A DNA stretch of 64,000 bases from NCBI GenBank assembly GCA_030765055.1, contig CM060955.1:155218006-155282005 (forward strand). The letters are read 5' to 3'. A model generated the notes under the pieces. The model was given only the letters and a program-made list of their open reading frames with translations, had not been told where the DNA came from and did not search any database. The first letter of the stretch is position 1. The number at the start of each line of letters is the position of its first letter. Position numbers and translations under genes: made by a program. Below, in pieces: positions 35,531-46,690 of this stretch. Origin of the DNA: Mantis religiosa. Lineage: Eukaryota > Arthropoda > Insecta > Mantodea > Mantidae.

Positions 35531-35847
35531 CCACATGATCTCCATCCAGCCTAAAATTAAAATTCAGCTACTCCAAAATTGTTATTATGGAATATTCAAA
35601 ATTATACATACCTTCTTCCTAGTTTATTAACTAATCCACCAGCGGTGCTCGCTGTGCGTAGCACCCGGTTCATCATTCCCTGAGGAGCAAAAAGCTACCT
35701 CCCTACACTAACCCCACTTAAATTACACCCGTCATTCTGCAACATCCACATCCCGCCACTACGTGGTTAAGCTCTTCCCAGAGCAGGTACACGATTTGAC
35801 CACCCTTCGGGCTGTTCCAAACAGCCTGCCAGATTTGTGCTGCTGCT

Positions 35848-35857
35848 GCTTTCCTGT
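35848..35857 (+). repeat. target-site word, copy 3
   Basis: GCTTTCCTGT after the E2 tail, followed by ATTTTTCATTT, the normal continuation of a B unit (compare 2121). Confidence 0.8.
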
Positions 35858-36627
35858 ATTTTTCATTTAAATTTTTGCGACGTTCACTAATTTATTTGTG
35901 AATTAAACTAGCGTGCTGTGAATATAGCAGACATAGTTCTGATGTCAAATGAATAATAATTACAACTCAGATCTTTGGATGCAGAAGAGTTTTATACATT
36001 GCCGACCATCTTTCACATAGTTCTCTCATTTACAAATAATGCAATCTATTTGGCAGTAGACATTCGTACCATGAGAGACATTCTGGTTTTGTCTTTACTT
36101 ACACTTATAATTTAAAATGTTTTTTAGCATGCGTACGTGGAACTCAACATTCATATGAATTTTGGGAAATTTATTTTGAACAATATATTTCTAAGATTTA
36201 ATTAAATCATTGCTGTAGTGGCAATACCTGTATTTTACGATTTTGTTGCACTTTAATTTTCACAGCCGTATTTGGAAATTCGGTTGTGCTTGTTAATGAG
36301 GCATAGGAAACTCGGCAGCATTTCTAAGTTTAGGAGTTGCTTCGGACACTCCATTGATTATTCAAATTATGGTATTCTTGAAGACCTCAGATATTTAAGA
36401 GGTGTAGCGGTTCTAACGAATTAAAAGTTTCAACATCTCCGGGTATAAGTTTCTCTGTAAAAAAACTCCACTACTGACACCTGCAGTATATCAGAAGACG
36501 TTTCTACCCTGGAAAAATATTTTGCTCAATTTATAGTATTTTACATGTTCTTGTAACAAATTCGGAATATATTAACATTCCCGCTGCCGTAAATGGAACT
36601 GCGGGAAGCATCACTTTTTAGTGTTGC
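35858..36627 (+). repeat. B-to-C spacer, resumed after the Jockey insertion
   Basis: No gene. Parallel to 2121-2627 and 15940-16460, then to part of the E/F spacer (36540-36620 resembles 58690-58755). Confidence 0.5.
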
Positions 36628-36885
36628 CGAGGCATTGCTGTACCGTCAGAGCAAGCCACATCCGGCGCGTGGGCGAGCGCTGAACGCTTGCCGAGAGAGA
36701 GAAAGAGACACAGATATTCTGGAGTTTCCCGCTGCATCCTAATTGTTATCGAACGGTTGATGAAATTCTAAAACAATGTCCGGAGTGTTACTTGCGAGTG
36801 AGTTGTTATTTGTGTGTGTGCAGCTGTGTAGTAATCGGCAGTGTACCACAGTGAATTCTTTCATTTGTTTACGTGTGGCGGGAAT
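36628..36885 (+). other. GC-richer private insertion, possibly a solo LTR
   Basis: Begins TGTTGCCGAGGCATTG, is much richer in G+C and CpG than its surroundings, includes GAGAGAGAGAAAGAGA and a late AATAAA word near 36882. Not present at the equivalent place before 46690. An LTR or a promoter-bearing fragment would fit, but no matching second copy or clear target duplication is seen. Confidence 0.3.
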
Positions 36886-38166
36886 AAAGCGACGACCTTA
36901 AAGATTGCGTTTGTATAGTTTACGTCATTCTTCTCCTGTTAGAGTTGTACAAAGCATGTTTTTACTAAAATAAAGAGCATTTTAAATTTCTGCAAACAAG
37001 ACTTTCAATTCTACGAACGCACAAAGTTACAATATTTTTCTAGAAATTATTAAACATCTTGCTGAAGTATCATATTTTAATTAACTCTTGCCTTTCCGTG
37101 TTAAGAAGTAAATGTCAGTTTTAATAAATTTAACAAATTATAAACATTGTAAATCTCCCATTTGTGTGCTTGATGTACGTTAATATATGTTAACTAATGA
37201 CGTCATGGAAATAATTTCTGAAAAAGGTGTACCATATACCATAAGAGAAGAAAATATGAATCATCACAAAGACCCTCCATTGTTGTTAATGTTAACAATG
37301 GTCATGTAATAAAGTCTTCACAAACAACAATGAGAAAATTGCACATTAGAAGAGATATTAAGTAAAAGCCTTTCTACGGTTTGGAAGAAAAAAGAATCGC
37401 TGCATTTTATCCACTATTTGTGTCAAATGATTTCAAATGTCACGTATAACACGTTTTAATTTCTCCATAAATGCACTCGGACAATATCTTAACTGTAACA
37501 AATTTGTGTTTACCTCTTAAACTAATGTTATGTTGGTCGATGTATAAAAATAAATCGCTTAGAAAAGGCGATTAGCAATAAGAAATGTCATCCTAAGTAA
37601 GGCAGCTGCAATCTATTCAGTTGTATTAATATGTACATTTCTTTTCGCAGCTCCAATTTCCTTGCAACATTTTATCTCTACTTAACAATCTTCCCTGACA
37701 GTAGAATGAATACAAATTCTGAATCCCTCGCCTTACCTTATTCCACTTCGCCCGCTGCTGTAGTGGTTATTTTTGGAGGGTATCGATGTAAGGAAGTTTG
37801 CACTTTCTTATTGTACGAATTTCTGGAGTAATTCCAATGCACATTCGTTATAAATCCATCTTATACGAACTTCAAAAATAGCAAAATGCTAGGAATGGAG
37901 CAATTTCATACCTTCTTTGTGGAAAAGAGGTTTCATTTCACACTTGGACTGAAGAAACACGAGGATTGCACGAACACAAAGCTACACTACCGTACCCTAG
38001 AGAGCATTTATGAAAAACTAATCGGAGTCGACCGCCAATAGGAATCATCCGCGCTTTCCTTATATAAACATTTAATATTTGAGTAGAATGCAAGTTCTCC
38101 TCTAACTAATGTATGTAATGCTCTATACTAAAAGAAAACGTCAAGAAGAAAACTGATACAAACGTA
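36886..38166 (+). repeat. left flank of the first complete C-D-E module
   Basis: No gene. Parallel to 46691-47895 almost throughout. The frame of 66 aa at 37631 is shared only as DNA. Confidence 0.55.
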
Positions 38167-38494
38167 CAGTTCAAATGTCCGGCGTGTTTCCTGAGGAACT
38201 GTGACTACAGCGACACGCAATGGAAGTCTCGTGTAACGTGAAGTACGCATAGGATATCATAGATGTCTCGCAAGTTGTAATTGCTATGTATATATCAATA
38301 TGTCTTAGTTATTAATAATAATTTTTAAAAGGCTTCAGAAGATGTATTCCTTTTCTCGTTCACACTATCTTGTAAATGTGAATGACAGTAAATTACAGCA
38401 ATATCTTATACAATAATAAATGTATACCAACAACAAGCGTTGTGTTTTGGAATTAAAGTTTCCAAAATTTTGTATAAGTTTCAAGAATTCAACC
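38167..38494 (+). repeat. core monomer 14 (type C)
   Basis: 328-bp monomer; head TTCAAATGTCCGGCGTG, CACGCAATGG, tail TTGTATAAGTTTC. Confidence 0.8.
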
Positions 38495-39361
38495 TTTAAC
38501 ATCTATACTTCTTTCCCATTTATACCTGCTTGATTTGGCAATTATAAATATGTCGTAGGTACCTTCTTCTTCTAAAAGGCACATAAAAACTTTTGGCGTT
38601 TGGAGACAACGTTGCTGTATTGATGTTTTTAGCTGTAGGCATTCTTGGCATTAGAGATATCCTAGTTTTTCCTTTCTTAAATTTACAATTTAAACCATCT
38701 TGTTAGATTTGAATGTACTACTGAACAATCACATGAATTTTCGGAAATTCCTATGGCTTGACATCTTTGTAACATTTAATAAAATCACTGCTGTAGTCTT
38801 TTAAGACTGTTGTGCTTCAGTATTGTCAGCCCTGTTTAGAAATTGCATTGCAGTTTTTGACGAGTTGCTGAAAACGTCATAGAATTTTCAAGTTTTGATG
38901 TCATAAAAGAATCCCGAATAAAAGTTAGTTACTTAAAGAAAACCTAATCTTCATTGAAATAAACTTTAAAGACAGCTGAGGTTTACATAAGATTCTTACT
39001 TTCAACAGCGTCTATAAAGAAGTAAAGAAGAAGAAATCGACGTAGACCTTGAGCTAAAATCAAATAATTCAACGGTGTTCGCTACCTGGAAATGTTGTTT
39101 ACCTTGTGTGGCCTATACACAAAATATAATGACAACCTCTAATTTAATATAGATAATGATAAATTCAAACAAATAACAAGAAATATCAACGAATTACTTC
39201 ACACCACAAGAATAAAAATATATTTGACAAACTGTTTATTATAACAAGATCTACATTTTCTCTTATCTCTTACACTTTATTAGTTATATAGATGACAGAG
39301 AGAATAAAGAGCGATTCAGTGGTCTACCGGGAAACATACGAGTCAGTTGGAGAATTTAATG
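38495..39361 (+). repeat. C-to-D spacer
   Basis: No gene. Parallel to 2957-3847 and 48225-49116. Confidence 0.55.
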
Positions 39362-39595
39362 TCATGTCGGCATGTTGGCCATAGTAGCTCAGTGGCTTAC
39401 AGCATCCACACGGACAGCGGCAGATCCTTGTTTCAAATGCCGGCTATAGCAGTGAATTTTTCAGTCTGGCCCTACTCATTCAACGCTTCAGCTTTGTTGT
39501 ATACAAAAACCTATATTGATCGGCAAAAAATATTATATCTTTGGAAAACAGAAGTCGGCGAAAACTTTTATAAGATCCAGGAGTTCAACCTTTGA
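39362..39595 (+). repeat. tRNA-like SINE-B head joined to a core tail
   Basis: TAGCTCAGTGGCTTACAGC as A-box region, GTTTCAAATGCC as B-box region, then the core tail ending TTTTATAAGATCC. Same place in the module as 3848. Confidence 0.55.
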
Positions 39596-40460
39596 TATAT
39601 GCCCATCCAAAACTCGTTCTTCAGCTCAAATTGTTCGTGAACAACTATAACTACCACCTCGTTACCTTAAAAATTAATTTAGTATCCTAATTTATCATAT
39701 TCTTGTTTTAATAGATGCATGTAAACCTTCTTGGTGTAATAATTACTAACTGTGGTAGCTACTCGGTTTCTTATTAACATAAGGATCAATTAACGGATCG
39801 CTCTAAAACTAGAATATGGGTCAGCCCTTTGTTCAGTAGTAAGTCACTTAATGAGACCTTAAAATTATCTTATAGATCTTTCTCTCTCGTCTTACATCTT
39901 TGTAGATACAAACATATCTTGAAAATCCACCAATTTACTGTCATTAGGGTAAGAAGTAAGGTAACTCCTGGGTTGTTCAAAGCTTTATGTTTGCTTTATT
40001 CAGACGTAAAACATTAAGTCATTTCCCAGGATGAATGAAGTGAGTGAAGTAATGCTCAAATCAGCCGAGACAATGTCAATGTAATGTCTTTAGGAAGAGC
40101 AATTAAAATCGGTTTCGGAACACTTCAAATATCATTCTCTTGGCAATTCACTAACCCTTCGTTCAGTCCACTTAGGTTGACATTGCTTTGATTTGACAGC
40201 CACAACCTGTACCTATATGGATCTGCTCTTACACATTCAACAATTTCGAAAAAATGTCTGATTAACGGATATTGTGTTATTGGGAATTTTTTTCAGATTC
40301 AGGTTATACATATATACATATATATACATATAATATACATATTTACTCTGCAAACTTGACATTTAATTTTTGAGTCGGGTGTAATTCCTTCTCTAACTAT
40401 TATTTATATAAAACTTAACACTAAAAGGAAAGCACCACGAAGAAAACCGGTACAAACCTA
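39596..40460 (+). repeat. D/F spacer block
   Basis: No gene. Parallel to 4071-4891. Contains a SINE-A 3' scrap (-) at 40005-40085 and a short ATACATATATATACATATA low-complexity run near 40310. Confidence 0.5.
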
Positions 40461-40787
40461 CAGTTCAAATGTCCCACGTGTTTCCTGATTAGCTCTGATT
40501 ATAGCGACACACATTGGAAGACTCATGTAACGCAAAGTACACAAAGAAAGTTATAGATGTCGCGGAAGTTGTAATTGCTATGTGTATACGGATATGTCTT
40601 AGTTATTAAGAATCTTTTGCGACACATTACAACATCGACTTTCTTTTCTATGCTTAAGTAATGCATTAATGTGAACGACGGTAAATGGTAGCTATATTGT
40701 ACACATAAACCAATATAGAACGAAAGGAAGTATAGAATTTTGGAACAAAAGTCTCCTAAACCTGTATAAGTAACAGAAATTCAACCC
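40461..40787 (+). repeat. core monomer 15 (type D)
   Basis: 327-bp monomer; head TTCAAATGTCCCACGTG, TGTGTATACGGATATG, tail CCTGTATAAGTAAC. Confidence 0.8.
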
Positions 40788-40935
40788 CTTTCTCATTCAT
40801 TATTGCAATTCAGTATATAGCTTTTGCTAGTTTTTGGAAATTCCTGTTTATTGTCATCCTTGTAACATTGGATTAAATGAGCACTGAGGCGGCAATATCT
40901 GTCTTTTAAGACTGTGTCTTAAACATCATCCTTCC

Positions 40936-41597
40936 TTAATGACTACGTCATTAATCCGCTTTACCACCCGGTACGGTCCTTGCCATGACTGCTGAAGCCT
41001 CGGGCAGCGTCCCTTGGTCCGGGTAGGGTGGCACAACCAGACCAAGTCACCTGTAATGGTCTCTTAAACAAGAATATAGTAATATAGCACTTACATCTGA
41101 TGATAAGAAATTAGTTAATTTATAACATTATTATTTAGTATGTCATACTAAAACTATTAGATATAGCTAATATTTCTTCCCTTGGCTGTTGGCTTGCCTG
41201 TCGTATCGGGTCTTCCTGCGGTCACTCGTCATCGGATGTTCTGACGTGCCATCTCAGGCATGTCGTGGAGGCGGTCCACCAAGTTCTCCACATACTTGGT
41301 TGCTGGCTGTTTTGGGTCCGGAGGGCTTCCTAAAACCAGGTCACAAGGGAGGCATACTCTCGGCTGAACTGGCGTTATCCCAGGGGTGTCGTTTATTGAC
41401 GATCTGTAGGCTAGCAGGAACAGTGGTACCTTGATTTTCCATTCTCCCTGACGGCTGGCCACGACCTTCCTGAGATGTTTTTCTAGGGTCTTGATGTCTC
41501 TATCCACCATGCCTTCCGAATGCGGGTGTAGGGGTATTGTGCGGGTCTTGTTCACCCCAAGCCTTTCCAGTGCCTCCTTCATCAGGTTACACTTCAT
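40936..41597 (-). pseudogene. Gypsy-type integrase fragment, copy 1
   Basis: On the minus strand, 41597-41229 encodes the end of an integrase catalytic core: HPHSEGMVDRDIKTLEKHL, PLFLLAYRSSINDTPGITP and LVDRLHDMPEMARQ. Integrases of Gypsy/Ty3 elements usually have glutamate in G-x-V-E-R; here it is aspartate (MVDR). About 100 bp of AT-rich DNA (41070-41172) then interrupts the frame, and a C-terminal piece follows with GDLVWL, QQSWQGPYRVVKRINDV (about 41065-40936), the GPY/F-like module. No LTR, protease or RT is attached here. Copy 2 at 55986-56700 shares the same interruption. Confidence 0.75.
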
Positions 41598-42928
41598 TAA
41601 CTACAGCGCCTACACAGATTTCGTGGTGTAATTCCGAATTTTCTGGGCTCATTTCACCCATTTCATCATTGCCCGATATGTTCAACATTGCACGATATAA
41701 ATAAAAATATTGTATTCCCCGCCTTACCTTAATCCTTTTCGCCCGTCATTCTTTCTTTTTTGTGTAATTTACTGCTCTAACGTTGTCATATCGGACAATG
41801 AATGATATGGGTGAAGTGATGCTGAAATGACGGAATCCACTGAGCTTAGAGGTACCCGACAGGATAAGGGAAAACCCGGAAAGAAACATCCAGACAACTC
41901 ACCTTTGCCCATTTGTGGCACTCATTAACTATCATACCAAGAAGGAATATTATGGACGTAAGAAAGTTTGTTTTTAATGTAGAAGTTTTTGGAGCAATTT
42001 CAATGCACATTCGTGTCGTTTATCTCCGTCCGTCGCCATCCGTCCCTTATCGCTCCCGCGCCGCGCTTTCGTAAATCATGGGTTCACTACAGTAATATGA
42101 GGAAATAGTACAAATCATGCTCAATGACGTCAGTAGGGGAAAGTAGTAAAATGGCGTTCAGTATCACGACTAAGCATGCTCCTCTTGGAAACATGCCTTA
42201 CAAATGGAAATCCGTCGACTTATGAAGCACATATCTATACAGCTTGATCATCAAGTTAAGTAGTTACGTTTCTTTGGACCAATTAATGTTCTATACTCAG
42301 GCCATCTCTTGACCTGGCATTTAATTTAATAAAAGCAGTCTTTTGTTCAGTGTTGCGAGTACTGATAGTGTTTGTCTTTGTTTATATCCAGTGACATATT
42401 TGTGGTTATAACATTTATTAAAATATCCTGATGATGGGAGAGATGTGATATATGGTATTCTCCGTGATCTTCGCAGTTTAACAGATTTATTGGTTCTAAT
42501 GAACGAAATTCTTCAAAAAGTCGCTGTTTGAGTTGATCTTTAAATAACAAACTCTGCCCACTGAATGTCTGAATTCTATCACAACATGTTTCTACCGTGA
42601 AAAGAAATAATTTATGCCACATTTAGTCGTTTATTTGTTCATGTAACTAATTCAGGAGACTTAAAAGTCCAATTGTCCTAAATGGCGATGAAGGAAGTAT
42701 CACTTGTATGTTTCTAGAGATTATTTTATATTTTGCTTAAATAGGATCCTTTAATTATATCTTGTTTTTCTGAGTAAAGAAATAAATGAATTTCTCTAAG
42801 AGCTAAATAAATTATAAAAACTGTAGATCACACATCACGTAAGTTAAGTAATTACTTCATTAAAAGAAGTTCTGAAAAAGTGTACCAAATACCATAAATA
42901 AAGCAAATATGGATAAGCACATATTAAA
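41598..42928 (+). repeat. D-to-E spacer with SINE-A remnant
   Basis: No gene. 41620-41720 has a SINE-like 3' segment (+) also seen at 56757-56822; 41780-41940 is a SINE-A copy (-). 42000-42928 is parallel to 58080-59002. Confidence 0.5.
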
Positions 42929-44234
42929 CGAGGGTTGTTGGGTAAAGAATGATCATAATTTTACTGTCATAATTTTTCGCATTAAAATACAATCTTATTA
43001 TATTCTGTTAGCTTAGTGTGGAACAAACACGCCGTAGTAGTTTCATTGTTGGTACTCCTGGTTCCAACTGTGAGAACCAGGAAAGTTCAGATATGTTCAG
43101 TATCGCCTACCGCTGCAATGGAGGTAAGATGCGAGGAACAATGTGCGGCTTTGAAATTCTGCTTTCGTCTCAACAAATTTTTAGTTGTGGCCTACAGAAT
43201 ATTACAGGAGGCCTTGGATTGTCTGTTCTTCCCTACAGCACAGCTCGAAGGTTGTTTAAGAAAGTTTAAAGAGGGTAGGGAATCAATTTCAAAGGAAGGT
43301 GGACCCGGTGCTCCACTTACTGCTCTTACGGAAGAAAACATCAACACTGCGACTGCCATTGTAAGAGAGGATTTTACCTTATGATCACTTTCTGAAATAC
43401 TCAATATTTAACTGGCTGCCACCACACGTTGGTGGCAGAAACATTACATATGAGACGTGTTTGTGTGCCATGGATTCCAAAATTATTGATTCCCGAACAA
43501 AGGACATTCACATTAGGTTTGCATGCAGTTAAAGTCGATGTTAGAGGAAGATCCGGAGTTTCTTTCAAACGTAATCACTGCTGATGAAACTTGGCTACAT
43601 CATTTGGATCCTGAGTGCAAAAAGCAAAGCTCACTGTGAAAATTTCCTTCATCACAAACCCGCAAGAAGCAAAAGTTGTTGCTTCTGCTGGGAAAGCTAT
43701 GGGCAACTCATTCTTTGATTTTGATGAAATGGTTTATCGACATGTTGTACCTGCACAAACATCAGTAGCTGGCCTATATTACAAAGATGTCCTGAAAACA
43801 TTGAAAGTTCCTATCAGGTGCAAAAGACCACATTTCCGTAAAGCAGGATGGATGCTGCACCATGAAATTGCGCGGCCGCATATTGCCAATGTTGTTCCTG
43901 AATGTATTGCAAAAGTCAACATGTAGTGCATTCCTAACCCTCCCTAAGGTCCGGATTTAGCTCCATGTGACTTTTTTCTATACCCTAAGTTGAAGAAACG
44001 CCTTGGTGGGAGGCATTATCCATCACCAGAAGCAGTGGTGAAGGCTGCGGAGGTGATTTTGAAGGATCTCTCAAAAAATGTTTTCCAGCATGTCTTTAAA
44101 GACTGGCAAAAACGCTAGGAAAAGTGCATTGCATTCAGGGGAGACTATTTTGAGTAGGACTATTTAAACTATGAGGATGAGTAAAGGTACGTAGACAAAA
44201 AAAATTATAATCATTCGTTATTGGGCAACCCTCG
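42929..44234 (+). mobile_element. mariner element, copy 1 (inactive)
   Basis: 1306 bp bounded by terminal inverted repeats of about 30 bp: CGAGGGTTGTTGGG on the left and the reverse complement of CGAGGGTTGCCCAA on the right. A TA follows the right end. Length and TIRs are as expected for mariner. The target is the same as in copy 2. Confidence 0.88.
43118..44156 (+). pseudogene. mariner transposase, copy 1, broken
   Basis: Span equals about 346 codons, the normal size. From ATG 43118 the frame reads MEVRCEEQCAALKFCFRLNK and KFKEGRESISKEGG (helix-turn-helix N-terminal half), ends at 43384, and resumes in other frames. HFRKAGWMLHHEIARPH lies near 43845 and PDLAPCDFFLYPKLKKR near 43950. Mariner enzymes use a D,D34D triad: the second aspartate position (HHDNARPH in relatives) is HHEIARPH here, while the third (APCD) is kept. 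Several stops and frameshifts; no function expected. Confidence 0.85.
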
Positions 44235-45291
44235 TATAATTACAAATACCTTACATTGTTCTTAACGTTACCAATGTTAACGTAAATACATATTATTCAA
44301 AGAAGCACCATTTGGTTGAAACAAACTACAGGTTTATTTTAACTACTCAGTGCCTCAAATGATTTCTTACAATCTGATTGGTTAAAAGATGCATTCCCTT
44401 CTGCAGTTGTATTACAGCATGGTAGTAAAGGAAGGCGACGGAAGAAGAAATAAAAGTTTACTGTGACAATTATGGATACTTAATATTTCTATTAGCATTG
44501 ATGTTTAAGTCCATAAATTTACTGAAGATTGGGAACTGATCACTTCGTAGGTTTTCTTTACTCTAATAAGTCTTTACTATAATACATCCTGGAGATTAAT
44601 GTAATGTATTATTTTGTCTATGATTTTGTAGCTCTGAAATGAAAACCTTATAGATTAAAAAGCATGTGTTATACATTCGCTGCTGTCAGCTCTAGATCAC
44701 AATTTACACAGTTTATTTTATCAATGATTCATGACTACAGTTAATACAGACTTGTTTGTCGCGACAGTGTTTCAATGAGTGTCCTGACGTGTTATACGTC
44801 ACATCGTATCTGTAAGTACTTCTCCTAGAACTAAGTTTGACTTGGTATACGTTTAACAACGTTATATTACATTACTTTTATTGAGTGATATGTACCTAAA
44901 TCATAGGCGGGATTTAATTATTCAAGAAACAAATCCAGTTTTTATTACGTTAAATTGATCTCCACGATTTACTAGAGTAAAGACAACCTAGGAAGCGATC
45001 AGTTACCAATCTTCTTCAAGATATGGACTTAAATATAAATGCTAATAAAAATGTGTCTTGTGTCATTGTTGAAGTTACTGAACATGACATCACTTTGGTA
45101 TTTACCTCACCTTAGAGTTTTGAGTTTGCTGAAATGACCTTTTTTTAGATTCAGGTGATTACACATTATATATCTGCAGCACAATATTTGCATTCAAGTT
45201 TTGCGTAGGGTGCAATTTTTCCTCTAGCTACTTCGTATGTAATGCTCTGCACTAAAAAGATAACGTCACAAACAAAACCGGTACAAACCTG
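44235..45291 (+). repeat. E spacer with an internal inverted segment
   Basis: No gene. Parallel to 60334-61247, except that about 44470-44890 runs in the opposite direction. Within the spacer, 44490-44612 (-) and 44943-45050 (+) are inverted copies of one another. Confidence 0.6.
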
Positions 45292-45616
45292 TAGTTCACA
45301 TGTTCCGCGTGTTTCCTGAGTAACTGTGACTACAGCGACAACAGTGGAAGTCTCATGCAACACTAAGTACATGTAGGGTGCTATGGATGGCGCGCAAGTT
45401 GTATTTGCTTGTATATATTCTTATGGCTTAACTGTTAAGAATCTTACAGAAAATATTAGAACAGTGATGCTTTATTCTGGATTAGAACGTTTTCTAAATG
45501 TGATCGATAGTAAACGGTGGTCATAATATTTATTAAAATGACTATAAATCAACAGTGATTATTGTTTTTGAAAACAAAACAGTCCAAAGGCAAGTACAAG
45601 GTCTATAAATTTTAGC
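45292..45616 (+). repeat. core monomer 16 (type E)
   Basis: 325-bp monomer; head TTCACATGTTCCGCGTG, GATGGCGCGCAAG, tail GTCTATAAATTTTAG shared only with the copy at 61248. Confidence 0.8.
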
Positions 45617-46690
45617 TTCTACCCTATTCTTTCTTCGTAATTACTCGTTTTACTGGTAGCAATATGGTATACATATTTCTGCTAAAGACTGCCAAGTTCG
45701 ACAGCAAATTCCGTGCCACTTAAAGTTTTCTGAAAGTCTTGGTCCGAAGCAAACATTTTGAGCAACTTTTTGAGTATCTTTCAAATGTTGGCACTAACAA
45801 CGAAATTGAGAGGTAAACTTCTGCTGTATATAACGCGTGTCCTATACAGCTTTTCAAATTCTTATTAAATATAAGCATTAACAAAACTTCTCTGTTCTCT
45901 CTTTAAAGACTTAGTGGTATACTTTTAAATAGTTGCTGGTATCTTCATTTTACATTTATGCGTACATCTCAGTAGTTTTTATTTTATTTTTGTTACACTT
46001 TTCTTCCAAGGAGTTTCTTATTATTATTGCTATTTTTCTTTTTATAAAGATATTGGAGTACAAGAATCTTTTAGTATCTTTTCCGGTTTTTGTTGTACCT
46101 ACAGAATGCCCTAGTGTTAAGTTAGCTTTCTTACAATTGTTACAGTAAGAAGCTTTGGAATTCTAAAATGAGGGAAAGAGAATACAGATGTGTTGTATAA
46201 CCTCAACAGCATTTTGAGTGGTCTCCCTCTCTCGTTGTTTGTTAAAGTTGTAGTTGTTTTAAAGGCACAATTATTGAACTATAACGGAAATACTAAAGCT
46301 ATAATGCTTATTGGAAGACATTTATATACAGCAAAAAAATAGTCAAGTTTAGATGTGATCTCTTGCGATCTTTTTCCAGAAATTAGTTGGCCAGTCTTCG
46401 AATTCACATCTCGCGCGCTAATAAATAGTTTATCTTACTTTCCTCAGCGTATTTAACTGTCTGAGGTAGTTACCTTTTTCGTCCACAAAGATCGTTCCAA
46501 CAAAACAATAAACTACCGTACCCTAGGGAACAGATTTTGAAAAACTAACCCGAGTCGCCCGCCAATCCGAAACAACCACGCTTACCTTAGGTCTAACTGA
46601 AAGATGCTACTGAAGTCTCCCTATTAAATTATTGGAGGTGAATGGAATACTTTCTATACTCAAATAACTACAAAACACAGAAAGTAATAA
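45617..46690. other. inter-module stretch, mostly unassigned
   Basis: No gene. A 71-aa hydrophobic frame at 45933 is typical of T-rich DNA. 46440-46600 resembles 37975-38060 (ACTACCGTACCCTAG, GTCG-CCGCCAAT). Confidence 0.4.

Larger units (their letters stand above)
30558..35847 (+). mobile_element. Jockey-like element E2, apparently full length
   Basis: 5290 bp: 5' UTR (30558-31057), ORF1 with zinc knuckles, ORF2 with endonuclease and reverse transcriptase, a 3' UTR from 35531 and a (GCT)4 tail. The two ORFs overlap by 17 bases. Flanked on both sides by GCTTTCCTGT. Layout, APE-type endonuclease and RT style fit the Jockey group of insect non-LTR elements; the exact clade would need a tree. 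It carries four disabling lesions (see ORF1 and ORF2). Confidence 0.9.

Noticed and set aside
28831..35847. E1/E2 tandem as an assembly duplication
   Set aside because: The copies differ at scattered bases, carry different lesions and tail lengths, and the target word sits precisely at each junction. Long reads would still be worth having.
45933..46148. Small membrane protein of 71 aa
   Set aside because: The frame is in T-rich low-complexity DNA, has no homologous frame in the paralogous modules and no start context.
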